A stretch of 40,287 bases of DNA from Isotricha intestinalis (GCA_023807065.1 JAJJLU010003669.1:1-40287), one strand, 5' to 3'; shown: positions 10,140 through 19,517, numbered from the stretch's first letter. The notes: a model not told the origin generated them from the letters alone. Translations and numbers: made by a program.

Positions 10140-11630
10140 TTATTTAATTAACATTTTCATTCCAGAAGAAAACTCTTCAAAAGAAATTTTTCCATCTCCA
10201 TCTTTATCAAGTTGAGCTAATATTTTTTTTAAATAGAAATCTACTTGATCTTGTTTTTTAATTTTATTTTTAAATATTTCTTCAATTTCTTCATAATCAA
10301 TCATTCCAGAATCATCTTTATCAAAATATCTAAAAGCAAATCTCAAAACATTTTCACTAAGAAATTTTTCTTTATTAATAGCAGCTCTAACAAATTCTTC
10401 ATATTCAATAAATCCATTTCCATCCATATCAATATGTTTAAATATTAAATCAACATCTTTTTCAATATTTTGATCTTTGAAAAAAATTTTTAATCCACTT
10501 AATAATTCCTTTTTAGTTATTTTTCCTTTATTATCATTATCTAACGTATTAAATAATTTACAAGCATTAATAACTTCATTATTTTGAGGAAAATTATGAA
10601 CTAAATAAGCTAAAGCAGTTTCTTGAATAATTGAATCACTTTTATAATTTTTCAAATTAACCATAAATTTTTTTATTAGATCAAAGTTTTTAATTACATT
10701 AAAATTTTCTTTACTTCTATTTTCTTTAAACCAAACATGTTTTATTGCTTCATCTGCAGAAATTCTTTTTGAAGGATTAACTTCTAATAATTTCATAAGT
10801 AAATTTTTAACATCTGAACTAATCTTAAATAATGAATCATCAAAATTAATTTTTCCTAATTTAATATTATTAATAACTTCATTTTGATCTTTTCCTTCAA
10901 AAGGAAATTTCCCATATAATAAAATATATAATATTACTCCACAAGACCAAACATCACATTTTTCATTATATTTTTTATTAAAAACTTCAGGAGCCATATA
11001 ATTAAAAGAACCAATAATTTGATTTTCAATAGAATTTTTAGTGAAAATTTTAGAAGTTCCAAAATCACATATTTTAACATAAGGTAAATTATATTTATCT
11101 CTTTTAACAATTAATATATTTTCAGGTTTTAAATCTCTATGAATAATTCCCATTTTATGACAGTAATTAATTGCTGAAAAAATTTGATACATTATATATG
11201 AAGAAGTTTTTTCATTGAAAGGTCCTTTTGTTTTTATTTCATTAAATAATTCTCCTTCATTACATTTTTCAGTTATTAATATATATGCTTTTGATGTAGA
11301 AAAAAATTCAAATATTTTTACTATATTAGGATGATCCATATGACGTAAAATATTTATTTCATTATTAATTTCATTTTCATTCATTTTTGTTTTGCTTGAT
11401 TTTGATATTATCTTCATTGCTCTTATTATTCCTGAATATCTTCCTTCTACTGAATATACTTTCCCAAATGACCCTTCTCCTAATAAATCTAACATTATAT
11501 AATCTTTTAATGGATCTGATTTATTCCTTTGTATTATTATTGATTGAGTTAAATTTATTATATGAGATTCTTCCTTGTTTTGAAGGGATAATATTTGATT
11601 TAAAAGAGGCTTTGCTTGAGGGGTTCCCAT
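10140..11630 (-). CDS. Calcium-dependent protein kinase (CDPK)
   Basis: 496 aa with full CDPK architecture. Kinase domain about 44-301: GEGSFGKV loop (51-58), AMKII Lys73, HRDLKPEN (164-171), DFG 189-191, MAPEV at about 212, DVWSCGVILY at about 226. A junction segment (about 305-350) is followed by four EF-hands with loops near 364, 401, 437 and 475. Hands 2-4 carry the best ligands (DMDGNGFIEYEE, DKDDSGMIDYEE, DKDGDGKISFEE); hand 1 is weaker. All catalytic residues are intact, so this should be an active Ser/Thr kinase released by calcium binding. The N-terminus is MG, compatible with myristoylation, though TPQAK is not a strong context. CDPKs are typical of ciliates, apicomplexans and plants, which helps place the organism. 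Confidence 0.96.
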   Translation of the reverse strand: MGTPQAKPLLNQILSLQNKEESHIINLTQSIIIQRNKSDPLKDYIMLDLLGEGSFGKVYSVEGRYSGIIRAMKIISKSSKTKMNENEINNEINILRHMDHPNIVKIFEFFSTSKAYILITEKCNEGELFNEIKTKGPFNEKTSSYIMYQIFSAINYCHKMGIIHRDLKPENILIVKRDKYNLPYVKICDFGTSKIFTKNSIENQIIGSFNYMAPEVFNKKYNEKCDVWSCGVILYILLYGKFPFEGKDQNEVINNIKLGKINFDDSLFKISSDVKNLLMKLLEVNPSKRISADEAIKHVWFKENRSKENFNVIKNFDLIKKFMVNLKNYKSDSIIQETALAYLVHNFPQNNEVINACKLFNTLDNDNKGKITKKELLSGLKIFFKDQNIEKDVDLIFKHIDMDGNGFIEYEEFVRAAINKEKFLSENVLRFAFRYFDKDDSGMIDYEEIEEIFKNKIKKQDQVDFYLKKILAQLDKDGDGKISFEEFSSGMKMLIK

Positions 11631-12013
11631 TTTTTTTTAAAGATTTATATTTTTTTATATTGTTTTACATTTTTTTCTTTTTTTTAATTTTTTTTTGCTT
11701 TTTATTGCATTCATTCAATTAATTCTGGAAAAATAAATTCATATCTTTAGTATTGATTTATTGGTAAATAACTTTAAATTAAAGAAATATTTTATTTTTT
11801 TTGATTTATTGGTAAATAACTTTAAAATAAAGGATTATAGGAATTATTTATTGGATGATTTTTTCTTATTGAAATATAAAATGTAAAATTATCATTATAA
11901 AAAAGACTTAATTTATTAATAAATTGCTTTTTCTATTTAAATATTTTTTTTTATTAAATAAAAACGTTAATAAAAAAATTATTTAATTAAATTAATTTTT
12001 TTTATTCTATCTA
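11631..12013 (+). promoter_or_regulatory. Divergent promoter region of CDPK and La-motif genes
   Basis: 383 bp separating the starts of the minus-strand CDPK and the plus-strand La-motif gene. It must hold both promoters. The only internal structure seen is a 26-bp direct repeat (11753-11778 and 11801-11826); the rest is A/T-rich. No defined core element can be named. Confidence 0.5.
11753..11826. repeat. 26-bp direct repeat, two copies, 48-bp period
   Basis: Copies at 11753-11778 and 11801-11826 are identical; each begins TTGATTTATT and ends AATAACTTTAAA. Similarity weakens after the repeat (TTAAAGAAA versus ATAAAGGAT). Coding repetition does not explain it, as the region is intergenic. Confidence 0.85.
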
Positions 12014-13018
12014 ATGAAAAGTGAATTAAAAGAAGATGAAGTTCCTCCTCAAAATTTAGTTCCTGAAATAGAAAATGAAGAAGAAGAAAAAGTGGATGAA
12101 GAACTTCAGAAAGAAATGAAAAAAGTAAAAATTGATGATTCGATTTTTTCTGATAAGGAGAATCAAAATTTAAAAGAAAAAAAAGAAAAAGAAAAAGAAA
12201 AAGAAGAAAAGAAAATCCAAAAAAAAAAAGGAATAGATTTTATGGATTATGCAAATGAAAATAATATTCCAATAAATATTCAATATGAAGAAGATAAATA
12301 TCCAAGGAAAAAAAATTATAATAAGAATTATCAAAGAAATGATAAATATAATAATCATAATAATCATTATAATAACTATAAAAAAAATGGGAAATATAAT
12401 AAAGGATATAAAAAACAAAATAATCATAATTATAATAATAATAATTATAATAATAATCATAATTATAATAATAATAAATTTTATAAATATGGAGGAAATA
12501 AATTTGACTCAATTAATATTAATAATAATAATCAATATCAAAATAATTATCAAAATATTATTTTTAAAGATGATAAAGATATTTTATCTTATTTAGAAAA
12601 TACTTTTGGAGAAAATAATTTAAATAAAGATTTATATATTAGAAATAGAATAAATGATAAAGGAGAAATATTAATTGATGATTTATTAAATTATCATGTT
12701 TTAAAAAAAAATAATATATCTTCTGAAAAAATAATAGAATTAATTAAAAATAATCAAAATTTAGAAATAATTGAAATTGATAATAAAAAATATATTTATA
12801 TTAAAAATTATAATAATTTAAAATTAAATCCAGTAGAGCAAATTTATGCAAATAAAAAAGCTTTTAAAATGAAACAACAATATTATTTTCAAAATCCATT
12901 TTATTATATGAATTATAATTATATTCCTTACTTTGATTATTTTAATCAAAATAATATTATTAATAATAATTATTCTAACGATAATAATAATAATAAGAAT
13001 GAAGATAATCAAAAATAA
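12014..13018 (+). CDS. La-motif RNA-binding protein (LARP-like)
   Basis: 334 aa. N-terminal 75 residues are acidic then Lys/Glu-rich. Residues 95-180 are an Asn/Tyr/Lys/His low-complexity tract. A La motif occupies about 188-264: ILSYLENTFGENNLNKDLYI, RNRINDKGEILIDDLLNYHV, then IIELIKNNQNLEII and a short YIYIK strand. This follows the family pattern (vEyYFsdeNLxxDxFLrxxmdxxGxvpi). La motifs bind RNA 3' ends or poly(A); LARP1/4-type proteins act in mRNA stability and translation. No RRM follows, so it is a LARP-like protein rather than genuine La. The C-terminal 60 residues are Tyr/Asn/Phe-rich. Divergent from the CDPK gene. Confidence 0.8.
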   Translation: MKSELKEDEVPPQNLVPEIENEEEEKVDEELQKEMKKVKIDDSIFSDKENQNLKEKKEKEKEKEEKKIQKKKGIDFMDYANENNIPINIQYEEDKYPRKKNYNKNYQRNDKYNNHNNHYNNYKKNGKYNKGYKKQNNHNYNNNNYNNNHNYNNNKFYKYGGNKFDSININNNNQYQNNYQNIIFKDDKDILSYLENTFGENNLNKDLYIRNRINDKGEILIDDLLNYHVLKKNNISSEKIIELIKNNQNLEIIEIDNKKYIYIKNYNNLKLNPVEQIYANKKAFKMKQQYYFQNPFYYMNYNYIPYFDYFNQNNIINNNYSNDNNNNKNEDNQK

Positions 13019-13360
13019 AGGATAGATAATTTTTATTTAAAGAAAAATCCATTTTTTAAATTTTTAATTTTTTTTATATTTTTTTTTATATAATTTTTTT
13101 TACATAATAAGCAAAAAAAAAAATTATAAAAAAATTTGAATAAATTCTAATTTAATTAATTGTGGTAAAAAAATATCCTTAATTAACTATAAAAAAAAAT
13201 TTTAAAGAAAATTAAGATTACTTAGTGATTTAAGATATAAAAAAATTAAAATACCTTAAAAAAAATTGAAAAAATTTTCAACAATTGATTCAAATTTAGA
13301 TAAAAAGTTTCATTAATTTTATTTTATAACAAAAGTATAAATAAACAAAAGATATAAATA
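13019..13360 (+). other. Intergenic region, nothing recognised
   Basis: 342 bp between the La-motif stop and the Mei2-like start, both plus strand. It holds poly-T/poly-A runs (3' UTR and promoter). No ORF, repeat or RNA gene is seen. Confidence 0.6.
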
Positions 13361-13828
13361 ATGAGAACAAAAAATGAAATTTTACTAAAATTTTTATTTC
13401 CACAATACTCTCAACCTTGTGAAAGTAGATTTCTAAAAAGTTTTAATAAAACAAGGAATAAAAAGAATAAAAACGAAACAGAAACAAATTTATATAAAAT
13501 ATCTCTTGATAAAATAATGAATGGAGAAGACAAAAGAACAACAATTATAATAAAAAATATTCCAAATAATATAACTAAAGAAAATATAAATGAAATTTTA
13601 TATGGAGTTGGAAATTTTAATTTTTTATATTTACCTTATGATAAATATAAAAAAAAAAATTTGGGTTTTGCTTTCGTTAATATGATTAATTATCGAAGTA
13701 TTATATATTTATTTAATAAATTAATAAATTATCAATTTGAAACAATTGAAATGAAAAATAATATAGAAATATGTTATTCCAAAATTCAAGGAAAAGTAAG
13801 TTTAAGAAAAATGTTAGAAAAAAATTAA
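13361..13828 (+). CDS. Mei2-like RNA-binding protein (C-terminal RRM type)
   Basis: 155 aa. After a 58-residue basic leader the protein is one RRM of the Mei2 C-terminal class: RTTIIIKNIPNNIT (59-72, RNP2 region), FNFLYLPYDKYKKKNLGFAF (RNP1 within) and VNMINY, then EICYSKIQGKVSLRKMLEKN, the diagnostic CEIxYARIQGK motif. Mei2 proteins bind meiotic noncoding RNA in fission yeast; plant and protist homologues act in meiosis and growth control. Here the two upstream RRMs of long Mei2 proteins are absent, leaving a minimal protein like the terminal-ear or single-RRM forms. It sits just downstream of another RNA-binding gene; no functional link is proven. Confidence 0.85.
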   Translation: MRTKNEILLKFLFPQYSQPCESRFLKSFNKTRNKKNKNETETNLYKISLDKIMNGEDKRTTIIIKNIPNNITKENINEILYGVGNFNFLYLPYDKYKKKNLGFAFVNMINYRSIIYLFNKLINYQFETIEMKNNIEICYSKIQGKVSLRKMLEKN

Positions 13829-14297
13829 TTTTTTATAAATATTTTTATTTAGTAGGTTTTACTAAATAGCTTATGATTAAATTAAAATAATAATTTTTAT
13901 TTTTCAAATAAAAAGATATATATTATTTATGTAATTATATTAGAAAAAAATATTTGTATGTATTAATAAATAAGAGTTGTATATTATTTTATTCATGATT
14001 AGAAGTTTATCGTTCTTTTTATAAATTCAATTTCAAAATGATTTTAAATTAAATAGTAATATTAAAGTATAAAACATATATTAAAATATTTTTTTTAAAA
14101 ATTTTTATCATATGTAAATATTTAAAAATGGGAAACAAATTCTTATTAAAATAATTAATTATTTAAAATGAAGAAATATTTTTAAAATAATTTATTTATT
14201 ATAATTTATTGATTATAAATATGTTTAATTTATTATATTCATTTTTTATATATTTAATATATTATTAATTTTAATCTTTTCTTTATTAAACAATCTT
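13829..14297 (+). other. Convergent intergenic region with one hairpin
   Basis: 469 bp between the Mei2-like and chromo-shadow stops. It contains a 9-bp stem-loop at 13846-13868, otherwise featureless A/T-rich DNA. No coding signal is seen on either strand. Confidence 0.55.
13846..13868 (+). repeat. Short inverted repeat in the Mei2-like 3' UTR
   Basis: TATTTAGTA pairs with TACTAAATA around the loop GGTTT, a 9-bp perfect stem starting 18 nt after the stop codon. It could be a 3' end structure or chance in A/T-rich DNA. Confidence 0.45.
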
Positions 14298-14771
14298 TTA
14301 AAAAAAGGATATTTTTGATTCATAGAAATCTAATAATTTTTCAGGATGATTTTTTCTAAATTTTTGAGTTTCAAAAATTCCTTCTTTTTTTTCTCCTTTA
14401 ACATTATATTCAATATGAGCATATAATATATTATTTATTTTTTTTACTCCTATTATTTTGAAATCTGAATATATATTTATATTTTTTATTACTGTATATT
14501 TTTTATTTACTTCTTCTTCATTATTTTTTTCCTTTAAATTCTCTTTTACTTTTTCACTTTCTAAATTATCATTTTTTAATTTTTGTTTTTTTTTTGTTTT
14601 TTTCATTGATTCTTTTATTTTTTCTTTCTTTTTTTTCTTTTCTTTTTTATTATTTATTTTTTGTATATTTTCTGAAACAATTGCTTCCTTTTTTTTATTT
14701 TCTTCTTTTTTTTTTGAAACACTTTTTTTTTGTTTTTTAACAATTTTTTTACTTTTTATTTGTTTTTTCAT
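14298..14771 (-). CDS. Chromo-shadow-domain protein (HP1-like, no chromodomain)
   Basis: 157 aa. Residues 1-92 are extremely Lys-rich (KKK and KEK runs), a disordered, probably DNA- or RNA-binding tail. Residues 103-157 match a chromo shadow domain: FKIIGVKKINNILYAHIEY, a GIFETQKFRKNHPEKLLDFY segment equivalent to the VpaxxanxkcPqxVixFYE core of HP1, ending ESKISFF. The shadow domain dimerises and recruits PxVxL partners in HP1. The chromodomain that reads H3K9 methylation is absent, and only 207 bp separate this start from the divergent neighbour, leaving no room for it. Role in heterochromatin is inferred. Confidence 0.72.
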   Translation of the reverse strand: MKKQIKSKKIVKKQKKSVSKKKEENKKKEAIVSENIQKINNKKEKKKKKEKIKESMKKTKKKQKLKNDNLESEKVKENLKEKNNEEEVNKKYTVIKNINIYSDFKIIGVKKINNILYAHIEYNVKGEKKEGIFETQKFRKNHPEKLLDFYESKISFF

Positions 14772-14978
14772 TTTTTTATTAAAACAAATTTTTATAAAGT
14801 TGAATTTATATTAAAAGACAAATTTTTTAAAATTTTTATTATTGTATCTCATATAATAAAATAATATTATTTAAATTTGATATTTTATTAATTTTAATAT
14901 TTCTTCCATTTTTTTTTAAACACTTTAACTTTATTAAATATATGATTTAAATTTTATTTAAAATTGATTATTTAAAAA

Positions 14979-16145
14979 ATGGATTCTAAAAAAGAATTTA
15001 CTCAAAATATTGTAAATGATTTAAAAGAAAAAATATCTGAGTTTAAAAATAGGAAAAATAAAGAAAAAAATGAAAGAAAAAATGAATTAGATTTTGAAAT
15101 TAATAAAGATTTAATTGATAAATTTAGAAAGAATCATTCAAATGGAGAAAATATAAATATTAATGAAAAAATAAGTGAAGAAAAAAAGAATTTAGGAATA
15201 TTAAATCCAAATCCAGAAGAAGAGAAAAATAAAAATAGAATAAATAATTTTGAAAGTAATAAAAGTATCAATTTAAATATGAAAAGTTTATTAGAAAATA
15301 AAGGAAATATACAAAATATAATTGATAATATTTCAAAACCTGAAAAAGAAAATAAAATCAATGAATTAGATTTTAATTTTATTAATAAATCAAAAACAAA
15401 TATTAATTCAATAAATAGTTTAAATTCAAAAAATGAAATTTCAAAAAGAATTTATAGTAATTTTAATGGAGAAAATAATAATAATGAAAATAATGAAAGA
15501 GAAAAAAATATTAATAATAAAAAAGAAGAAATAATGAAAGATTTATTAAAAAATAATTATGAAAAAAAAAGGAAATTATCAATGGGAGAAAAAACTTTAA
15601 TTTCTAATTCTTTTAACTTAGAAAATTATTTTTCAAATGAAAATTCAAAAGATAAATTAAAAAATTTAGAAAAGCAATTAAATAAAAAAACTAATATTTA
15701 TACTAATAATATTCCAAAATCAAATTATAATAATAATAATAATAAATTAAATAATAAAAATAAATTAAAATATGATTTTTCAAGTAAATTTTATAATAAT
15801 AAAAATAATATATTTAAAAATAATGAAAATGAAATAGAAAATTTCGCTGATTTTTCTTTAAAAAAAAATAATGAAAAAATTCCTTTAAGAACAAGAACTT
15901 TTAGTTCAAATAAAATAGAATATAATAATAATAATTTTAATTTTGATTTTCCTAAATCTAATTTAAATTCATATAAAAATAATAATTATAATATTAATGA
16001 AAATGAAATTAAAAATCTTTCTAGTAAAATTAGATTTCTTTCTAAAGAAGATATTAAAAATATGAATAAAAGTTTAATTAATGAATTATTATCTCTTTCA
16101 AATTCTATTAAAAGAATTTTTCAAGATTATAATAATAATAATTAG
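14979..16145 (+). CDS. Asn/Lys-rich protein, unknown function
   Basis: 388 aa ending in TAG, one of few non-TAA stops in the window. Mostly low complexity, Asn/Lys/Glu/Ser-rich. The more structured parts are the first 55 residues (MDSKKEFTQNIVNDLKEKIS, helical) and the last 45 (SSKIRFLSKEDIKNMNKSL, then INELLSLSNSIKRIFQDY). A short Ser/Arg stretch PLRTRTFSSNK precedes the last Asn tract and resembles a phosphorylation site cluster. No recognised domain. Convergent with the coiled-coil gene at 16222, with 76 bp between. Confidence 0.7.
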   Translation: MDSKKEFTQNIVNDLKEKISEFKNRKNKEKNERKNELDFEINKDLIDKFRKNHSNGENININEKISEEKKNLGILNPNPEEEKNKNRINNFESNKSINLNMKSLLENKGNIQNIIDNISKPEKENKINELDFNFINKSKTNINSINSLNSKNEISKRIYSNFNGENNNNENNEREKNINNKKEEIMKDLLKNNYEKKRKLSMGEKTLISNSFNLENYFSNENSKDKLKNLEKQLNKKTNIYTNNIPKSNYNNNNNKLNNKNKLKYDFSSKFYNNKNNIFKNNENEIENFADFSLKKNNEKIPLRTRTFSSNKIEYNNNNFNFDFPKSNLNSYKNNNYNINENEIKNLSSKIRFLSKEDIKNMNKSLINELLSLSNSIKRIFQDYNNNN

Positions 16146-16221
16146 AAATTAATTTTTTTATTTTTTATCATCTAGATAAAAAGTGTTTAAACAATTTATT
16201 TTTTTAACTAAAATTTTTTTA

Positions 16222-17454
16222 TTATATTTTTTTTGTTAATTCTAAATTATAATAATATAATTTTTCGTTTATTTCATTTATTTTTTGAATTAATATATTT
16301 TTCATTTCTTCTTTTTCTTTTTCTAATTCTTTTTTTAATGTTTCTCTTTGAGGATCATTTAAATTTAATTCTTCTAATTGTCTTTCTCTTAATTCTTTTT
16401 TTTCTTTTTCATCTTCTAAAAATTTTAATAATTCTAAATTTAAAATTTCTTTATATTGAATAAAATTATTTATGATATTGTTTTCATTGTTTTCTAAAGT
16501 ATTATATTCATTAATATTATAATTATTATCATTAATAAGATTATAATAATAATTATTTTCTTTTTCTTCTTCTTCATTTTTTTCATAAGTTAAATTATAA
16601 TTATCCAAAATATCTTTTTTAGATATTTCTCTTTCAATATTAATTATTTTTTTTTCTTTATTTTTTTTTTTATTTTCTTCAAAAGAAGAAAATAAAGAAT
16701 TATCAAATTTATAAATTTGATTAAATGAATTTACTTTATTTATTTCTTTGTTACTTTTATTTCTTTTTAATTTTGTTTCTGAAAAATTATTAAATTGATT
16801 AATTAAATTATTTATTTCTTCATTATTACCTATTAATTCTTTTATTTGATTTAAAGTTTTATTATTAATATTTTTTTGTTTAAAAATTATATTAAATTTT
16901 TCATTATATTCTTCTTTTTTTTTATTTATTTTTGCTGATAAAATTCTTTTATTTTCATTTATAATTTCTTTTTGTTGTTTTATTATTTTCATTTTTTCTG
17001 TTTTTTCATTTATTAAATTTAATAAATTTTCATTTTTAAAAATTTTTTGTTGTTGAATTTTATTTTTTCTATTTTCAAAATTTAATTGTTTTTCTTCATT
17101 TTCTTTTTTTTTTTCTTCATTTAATCTTTTTTTTTTATTTTTTATTATTTCTGTATTATTTTCTTTTCTTAATATTTCATTTATTGTTTTTTTATTTTTC
17201 TCTTCTAATAATTTTTCATTTTTTAAAATATGTTGTTTAAAATTTTCTTCATTTTCTTTTCTTCTTAAAATTTCTTCTTTGTTTCTTTTTAATAATAATA
17301 ATTCTATTTCTTTTTGTTTTTTTTTTATTTGTTCTTGTTTTTCATAATAATCATTCTTTTTTTTTTCTATTATTTCTTCATTTTTTTTTGAATTTTTTCC
17401 ATTTCTTCTTTTTTTGTTTTTTCTTCTTCTTTTCTTTCTTTTTCTAATTTTTTT
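16222..17454 (-). CDS. C-terminal part of interrupted coiled-coil protein
   Basis: Reading on the minus strand, the frame stays open immediately after the TAA at 17455-17457 down to TAA at 16222, about 410 codons. An ATG-based call would begin only at 16992 (256 aa). The sequence between is as strongly coding-like (Lys/Glu/Asn/Leu coiled coil) as either side, and it is in the same frame as the upstream ORF, so I regard both as one gene of about 756 codons. The end has a more conserved look: EERQLEELNLNDPQRETLKK, then KINEINEKLYYYNLELTKKI. Function unknown; coiled-coil structural protein is inferred. Confidence 0.6.
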   Translation of the reverse strand, partial: KKIRKRKKRRRKNKKRRNGKNSKKNEEIIEKKKNDYYEKQEQIKKKQKEIELLLLKRNKEEILRRKENEENFKQHILKNEKLLEEKNKKTINEILRKENNTEIIKNKKKRLNEEKKKENEEKQLNFENRKNKIQQQKIFKNENLLNLINEKTEKMKIIKQQKEIINENKRILSAKINKKKEEYNEKFNIIFKQKNINNKTLNQIKELIGNNEEINNLINQFNNFSETKLKRNKSNKEINKVNSFNQIYKFDNSLFSSFEENKKKNKEKKIINIEREISKKDILDNYNLTYEKNEEEEKENNYYYNLINDNNYNINEYNTLENNENNIINNFIQYKEILNLELLKFLEDEKEKKELRERQLEELNLNDPQRETLKKELEKEKEEMKNILIQKINEINEKLYYYNLELTKKI

Positions 17455-18492
17455 TTATAATTTTCTATTTTTTTTTCTTTTTTCTTCTTCTTTTCTTTCT
17501 TTTTCTTCATATTTTTTCTTTTTTTCTTCTCTTTGATTTTCTAATTTCTTTTCTAATAATTCTATTTTTTCTCTTTTTTCTTTTTCTTTTTCTAAATTTA
17601 ATAATTTTTTTTCTTTTTCTTTTTTTAAAAGTTCTTTTTCAAATTTTTTTTCTTTTTCTTTTAATTTTTTTTCTTTTTCTTCTAAAATTTTTCTTTTTTC
17701 TTCTAACATTGAATTTACTTTTTCTTTAAATTCTTTTCTTCTTTTTTCTTCTTCTTCATGTTTTTTCTTTTGTTCTTCTAATTTTTTTTTTTCTTCCAAA
17801 AATATTTTTTTTTTCCTTTCTTTCTCTTTTTCTTCTTCTAATTTTAATTCTTTTTTAAATTCTTCATTTCTTTTTTTTTTCCTTAAGTTTTCTTCTTCTT
17901 CTTTTTTTTTCAATAATTCAATTTTTCTTTTTTCATTTTCTTCTTTTATTTTCTTTTTCTCATTATTATTAATAATATTATTATTATTATCAATAATACT
18001 ATTATTATTAGAATTATTAATAGAATTATTATTATTATTATCTTCTTCATTTAAATTAATTGAACCATCTTTTATTTTTTTATTAACCATATATTTAATC
18101 ATTTCTACAAAATTCATTTTTGAATTTTTTTTTTTTTTCTCCATTTCTTTTTTTTCTTTTATCATTGCATAATATTTAAATACTTCAATTGTTGTTATTT
18201 TCTCTCTTTCTTCTTTTATTTTATTTATTATATTTTCTATTCTTTCTTTTTCTGAATTTTTATATCTATTTTTCTTTATTTCTTTTCTTATTCCTTTTAA
18301 ATTTGGATTTTTTTCTAAAAATTCATTATATTTTATATAATTTAAATCTTTATCTTCATATCCTAATTTTTTCATTGCAATTTTACTTTTTGGTGAATTT
18401 ATTTTTGGTTTTTCTTTATCTGTTATATTTATATCTAAAATTGATATTTTTTTCTTTTCTTTTTTAATTTCATTTTCTTCTTTTTCATTCAT
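17455..18492 (-). CDS. N-terminal part of interrupted coiled-coil protein
   Basis: 345 codons from ATG 18492 to TAA 17455. Residues 20-135 look conserved and globular-helical (PKSKIAMKKLGYEDKDLNYI, EFLEKNPNLKGIRKEI, TTIEVFKYYAMIKEKKEMEK, then KMNFVEMIKYMVNKK). After an Asn spacer (about 150-175) the rest is an almost pure Lys/Glu/Arg single helix or coiled coil. The TAA falls in the middle of this helix, between an A7 run (complement of 17470-17476) and an A9 run (complement of 17381-17389). Losing one A in the first and gaining one in the second restores a K/E-balanced coil, so the stop may be a sequencing artefact. Function unknown. Confidence 0.65.
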   Translation of the reverse strand: MNEKEENEIKKEKKKISILDINITDKEKPKINSPKSKIAMKKLGYEDKDLNYIKYNEFLEKNPNLKGIRKEIKKNRYKNSEKERIENIINKIKEEREKITTIEVFKYYAMIKEKKEMEKKKKNSKMNFVEMIKYMVNKKIKDGSINLNEEDNNNNNSINNSNNNSIIDNNNNIINNNEKKKIKEENEKRKIELLKKKEEEENLRKKKRNEEFKKELKLEEEKEKERKKKIFLEEKKKLEEQKKKHEEEEKRRKEFKEKVNSMLEEKRKILEEKEKKLKEKEKKFEKELLKKEKEKKLLNLEKEKEKREKIELLEKKLENQREEKKKKYEEKERKEEEKRKKNRKL

Positions 18493-18566
18493 TAAAAAAA
18501 AATAAAAAAATTATCTTATTTTTTTTTCATTAAATAATATTTTTTATTTTTCTTTATTTATATAAT

Positions 18567-19484
18567 TTAATATTCAAAGAATTCTTTTGTGTGATCTTTA
18601 TTAATTGGTTTTTTATTTTTCTTTTGTGAAATTAAATTATGTAAATAATTATTATTTTCTATTTTTCTTCTTGGTTTAATTATTATTTTATTTGATTTTT
18701 CTATAACTAAATTTATTTTTTGAGCTAATTCTTCTTTTTGTTTTTTTTTTAAAATTTTTAATTGTTCTTCTTTTTTTCTTTTATCATTTTCTTTAATTGT
18801 TGATTTATAATATTTTGGATTATTTCTTTTATCTTCATTTACTTTATTAATAAGATAATTAATACATTTTTCTATAATTGTTAATATATATAAATCTGAT
18901 AATTTTGATTCATCATAATGAATTTTTAAAAAAGAATTTATATTAATAAAAATTTCATAAATTTTTTTTTGAACTTTATTTAAACTATTTTCAGCTTTAT
19001 TATTTAATAAATTTAAATTATGATAAATATTATTTAAACTTTCATTTGAAACTTGATTTTCACAATTTTTTTTTTCAGCAATATTAATTTCCTCATTAAT
19101 AACTTTAAGAAAAATTTTTAACTTTTTATCATGTTTAACATTATATAATTCATGTTTTAAAATATTAATTTCACTTCTAATATTATTATATTTAATTAAT
19201 AATTGAGAAATATTAGTAGAAATACTATCTAAATGATTAATAAAGTCTTGAGGATCATTAAATAATATTGAATTTTTATGTTTTGGTTTTTCAGAATCTA
19301 TTAATTTTCCCATTGAAAAAATACTTAATTTTCTTCCTGGATTTTTTTTAGGAGATGTTAAATATGATAATATTGTAGAAGTTCTTCTAAAACTTTTCTT
19401 TGTTTTTGTTGTACAAGATTGTCTTCTTTGACATAAAATATTTTTATTATTTTGCTTACTTGAATTATTTTTCTTTTTATTTTC

Positions 19485-19517
<33 letters not shown>

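Noticed and set aside
12170..12596. Overlapping frames encoding runs of Ile or Tyr/Asn across the La-motif gene.
   Set aside because: Shadows of the AAT/TAT repeats coding for Asn and Tyr in the true frame.
17455..17457. Euplotes-type +1 programmed frameshift at a stop.
   Set aside because: The site is TTA-TAA rather than AAA-TAA/TAG, and the frame after the stop is already open; paired homopolymer indels explain it better.
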